Shown in pieces: positions 6,368-8,784 of a stretch of DNA of 8,784 nucleotides. Location of the stretch: contig CAIPFS010000512.1 in the NCBI GenBank assembly GCA_903864375.1, positions 1-8,784 on the forward strand, in the 5' to 3' direction. The notes beneath the pieces were generated by a model that was given only the letters and a program-made list of their open reading frames with translations, made no database searches and was not told where the DNA came from. Within the stretch, counting starts at the first letter, position 1; the number at the start of each line of letters is the position of its first letter. A program made the position numbers and the translations under genes. Origin of the DNA: an uncultured Verrucomicrobiota bacterium (GTDB taxonomy: Bacteria > Verrucomicrobiota > Verrucomicrobiia > Limisphaerales > UBA9464).

Positions 6368-6491
6368 ATCCAGCGAGAGAGGGAAGCATCGAACAAGACG
6401 GCGGCAGAGGAAACATTTTTTGCCCGGGACCGGACACCGAATTTCCGTTGCCTACCGTCCACCGCCTCCGCACCTTCCCCGCATTCAATCT
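6368..6491. promoter_or_regulatory. Divergent gap between dapA and membrane protein gene
   Basis: This 124-bp gap separates two gene starts facing away from each other, so it should contain promoters for both the dapA-led series and the plus-strand membrane protein. I find no convincing -35/-10 pair, riboswitch-like fold or purine-rich ribosome binding site for either gene. A T-run at about 6415-6420 and the CCCGGG next to it are the only distinctive tracts. There is no sign of a lysine riboswitch, and the gap is too short to hold one together with a promoter. Confidence 0.4.
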
Positions 6492-8784
6492 ATGGAAACA
6501 GCCGTTCCGCATCGGCGGACGTTCCCCAAAAGGTTTTTGCCCTGGCTTCTGGCCAGCCCTTTTCTCGGGCTTTATCTCATCACGCATCACCCGTGGATGA
6601 GCCTGCCCTCCGCCCCGGTCATCGGTCAGGTGGGAGGTCTGGACGGGGCATGGCCCTATCAGCGACCCGCCTTTGCCCTAGTCGTCTGGCTGTTTCGTTT
6701 CCTGCCCATGTCCATCCTGCCCCAGGCGCTCAACGGCCTCGCGGCGGTGCTCGGAACTGCCGTGCTCGCCCTCCTGGCTCGATGCGCACTGATTTTACCC
6801 CGGGACCGAACCCGGGAGGAACGGTTGCGCCTGTCCGGAAACGACCTTCATCCCCTCGGACGATGGGCATGGGCTCCCCCCTTGCTCGCTGTCGCGCTGG
6901 TGGGGCTCCAACGGACCTTTTGGGAACACGCCACGGCTCAAACGGGTGAGGTCTGGGACCTCCTCCTCTTCGCCTGGTGTCTCCGATGCCTCGCGGAATA
7001 CCGGATCGACCGGCAGGACCGTTGGCTGACGCAATTTGCCCTGGTTTATGGAGTGGGCCTGGGCGACAACTGGGCGTTTTACGGATTCGCCCCCTTCTTT
7101 GGCATCGCGTTGCTCTGGATTCGGGGCTGGAACGGGCTCACTTCAGCCTTCCTCCTCCGTTTCATCGGTTTTGGGGCCGGTGGTCTCAGCCTTTACCTCC
7201 TCGCTCCCCTGATCGGCTTTTTGCAAACCGGAACCTGGGTTCCCTGGAGTGAGAGCCTCTATGAACACCTGATCTATCAGAAGTCGATGCTGTTGGGCAT
7301 GCCCAGGGGACGCATTCTCCTCCTGGCACTGATCAATCTGCTGCCCCTGGTGATGCTCGGCATTCGATGGGACCCCTCCAAACGCCCGCGGATGGAACGT
7401 TGGGCCAGCGTGGGCATGGTCACGGTCTTGCAGCTGTCCGGCCTGGCGGCGGGCATCGGCATGGCCATGGACCTGAAGTTTGGTCCCCGGCAGTTGGTCT
7501 ACCTCGATCCCGGATCGGGAGGCACTGCTGCACCGCTCCTGACCTTTCACTTCTGTGCCGCCCTCCTGGCAGCCTATTTCAGCGGGTATTTCATCCTGAT
7601 CGGTGGCTTTGTCCCGGCGCGAAAATGGGAACAGCTTCCCCCCCTGCTGGCACGACTCGCCCAGGCCGGTTGGGCCGTCGCTGTCGCGCTGCCGATGGTC
7701 ACGCTGGTGTTCCTCATCGGTCAGAATTGGAAGGCCATCCGGGTCGAGAACCAACCGTACCTCCAGCAACTGGCTCTGGGCTTTCAGGAAAAACTGCCAG
7801 CCGAAGGGGCCCTGATTCTTTGTGAAGACCCTCTGTTGCGCCAACTGCTGCTGGCCGTCGACCGCTCCGCCCGGGGACCTCATCCGAACCTGTTCATTCA
7901 GACCGAGGCGATGCCGGAAATCGGCTACCGTCGGCGGCTGGCCCGACAGGTGGGTGCCGGGGATTGGCCAGAATTTCAGGTGCTGGCGGAGACACGAACC
8001 AACATTGCCGGTATCTTTTTCGGCGCCTGGCAACGGGCAGTGCTGGCAGACAGGGCTTATCTCATCACGGCCCAGATGGATTTCCTGACGGAGGGGCTTC
8101 AGCTTGAACCCGTCGGCCTGGCGTTCCATGCCCGCCCGGCACCGGCGGATGCCGGGAGTGGCGTGTTTGTTTCACCCACGAATGCCCCGGCCATCGTGAG
8201 CGATTGGGACCAGCGCTGGAACCGGTTCAAGGAATCCACCCACGATGCCACCGTGGACAGCATCACCGCCCGAACCGCTGCCCAGATTCTTTCCCGATCC
8301 GCCAACATTGAGGGGGTGGGACTTCAACAGGTGAAGCTCTTTGACCCCGCCCGGCATTTGTTTGAGATCGCCGGACAATTCGATCCCGCCAATGCCTCGG
8401 CAGCGGTGAATCTCCTGGCGAACGCGGATCTGAAGGCTGGCCGGTCGGTCGGTGAAAAAGTGCGGCAACCGCTCGGGGCGCTCAACCCCACGGCCGTGTA
8501 TTTCCGCTATGGCCCCATTGAAGAGCCCGACACCCTCATCAACATGGGGCGGGATCTCATGCGCTCTGTTCCCCCCTGCATGCAGGCTGCCACCGCCCTG
8601 TTCAGCCGCGCCCGGGAATTGGACCCCCAATACACCCGGGCTTCCCTGGCGTATATTGCCGCTCTGGTCAACACCCGGCAGCCGCAGCGGGCGTATGCGG
8701 AACTCAAAACCATCCTGAACCGCCCCGGATTGGGTCAGTCCGACCGGATTGCCGCCCTTCGATTTCAGGCCGATGTCCTCGAAC
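6492..8784 (+). CDS. Large polytopic membrane protein, GT-C/DUF2723-like with C-terminal repeat-type region (3' end outside window)
   Basis: The frame from ATG 6492 is open for 764 codons to the right edge with no stop. The first 410 residues are dominated by hydrophobic segments, about ten membrane spans (for example near 14-31, 83-103, 182-212, 217-245, 273-292, 304-326, 347-375, 392-411). About 350 largely soluble residues follow. Near the edge lies an alpha-helical stretch, ATALFSRARELDPQYTRASLAYIAAL and onward (700-745), resembling tetratricopeptide units. Membrane barrel plus C-terminal TPR-like region, and the WEHATAQTGEVWDLLLFAW loop (144-162), recall DUF2723/TMEM260 (GT-C-like) proteins of Bacteroidota and Verrucomicrobiota. 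Those are thought to handle lipid-linked sugars and modify exported proteins. The usual acidic first-loop and HPPG-type motifs are not seen. The start has no clear Shine-Dalgarno; ATG 6597 inside the first segment is less likely. Family assignment is by pattern only. Confidence 0.6.
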   Translation, partial: METAVPHRRTFPKRFLPWLLASPFLGLYLITHHPWMSLPSAPVIGQVGGLDGAWPYQRPAFALVVWLFRFLPMSILPQALNGLAAVLGTAVLALLARCALILPRDRTREERLRLSGNDLHPLGRWAWAPPLLAVALVGLQRTFWEHATAQTGEVWDLLLFAWCLRCLAEYRIDRQDRWLTQFALVYGVGLGDNWAFYGFAPFFGIALLWIRGWNGLTSAFLLRFIGFGAGGLSLYLLAPLIGFLQTGTWVPWSESLYEHLIYQKSMLLGMPRGRILLLALINLLPLVMLGIRWDPSKRPRMERWASVGMVTVLQLSGLAAGIGMAMDLKFGPRQLVYLDPGSGGTAAPLLTFHFCAALLAAYFSGYFILIGGFVPARKWEQLPPLLARLAQAGWAVAVALPMVTLVFLIGQNWKAIRVENQPYLQQLALGFQEKLPAEGALILCEDPLLRQLLLAVDRSARGPHPNLFIQTEAMPEIGYRRRLARQVGAGDWPEFQVLAETRTNIAGIFFGAWQRAVLADRAYLITAQMDFLTEGLQLEPVGLAFHARPAPADAGSGVFVSPTNAPAIVSDWDQRWNRFKESTHDATVDSITARTAAQILSRSANIEGVGLQQVKLFDPARHLFEIAGQFDPANASAAVNLLANADLKAGRSVGEKVRQPLGALNPTAVYFRYGPIEEPDTLINMGRDLMRSVPPCMQAATALFSRARELDPQYTRASLAYIAALVNTRQPQRAYAELKTILNRPGLGQSDRIAALRFQADVLE

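Noticed and set aside
7143..8129. 328-codon open frame on the minus strand
   Set aside because: It lies antisense within the membrane protein frame. Its product is rich in Gln, Gly, Arg and His with no domain, as expected of an antisense shadow in GC-rich coding DNA.
1..8784. Search for defence islands, mobile elements, CRISPR repeats, tRNA genes or tandem repeats
   Set aside because: Reading both strands gave no repeat arrays, terminal inverted repeats, transposase motifs, cloverleaf-like tRNA sequence or defence-type domains. The region looks like ordinary housekeeping chromosome.

Overview
The window is a GC-rich piece (roughly 60% by eye) of a bacterial chromosome. It holds ten recognisable coding regions packed tightly on both strands, two of them cut by the window edges. 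I see no rRNA, tRNA, CRISPR array, insertion sequence, phage gene or toxin-antitoxin pair. A GT9 heptosyltransferase-like enzyme together with a complete dapA-dapB pair suggests a Gram-negative bacterium with an LPS-type envelope and its own lysine/diaminopimelate synthesis. Several starts lack a strong Shine-Dalgarno sequence. The overall flavour recalls the PVC group, perhaps Verrucomicrobiota. That taxonomic guess is an inference from protein style, with low confidence.

Layout, left to right. Positions 1-655 on the minus strand carry apaG followed by the 5' end of rplM (ribosomal protein L13), which runs off the left edge. recF reads the other way from about 688 to 1818, so apaG and recF start head to head about 32 bp apart. 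A 98-bp convergent gap follows. From 6367 down to 1917 runs a minus-strand series of six genes, read in the order dapA, dapB, folK, acylphosphatase, calcineurin-like phosphoesterase, GT9 glycosyltransferase. dapA/dapB overlap by 4 bp (ATGA), dapB/folK by about 20 bp, and acylphosphatase/phosphoesterase are 4 bp apart. The gaps after folK (123 bp) and after the phosphoesterase (about 97 bp) could hold internal promoters or simply be spacers. At 6492 a large membrane protein gene starts on the plus strand, divergent from dapA, and stays open to the right edge. It was recovered by direct translation because it has no stop inside the window.

How the genes relate. DapA and DapB are consecutive enzymes (aspartate semialdehyde to tetrahydrodipicolinate) supplying lysine and the peptidoglycan diamino acid. 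FolK supplies folate. The GT9 enzyme and the polytopic GT-C/DUF2723-like protein probably act on envelope glycans. RecF (gap repair) and L13/ApaG are housekeeping. I find no convincing new defence or mobile system here. The points most worth a second look are the variant N-terminus of the large membrane protein, the mixed dap-fol-phosphatase-GT9 operon, the head-to-head apaG/recF starts, and small dyad symmetries in the short intergenic gaps.
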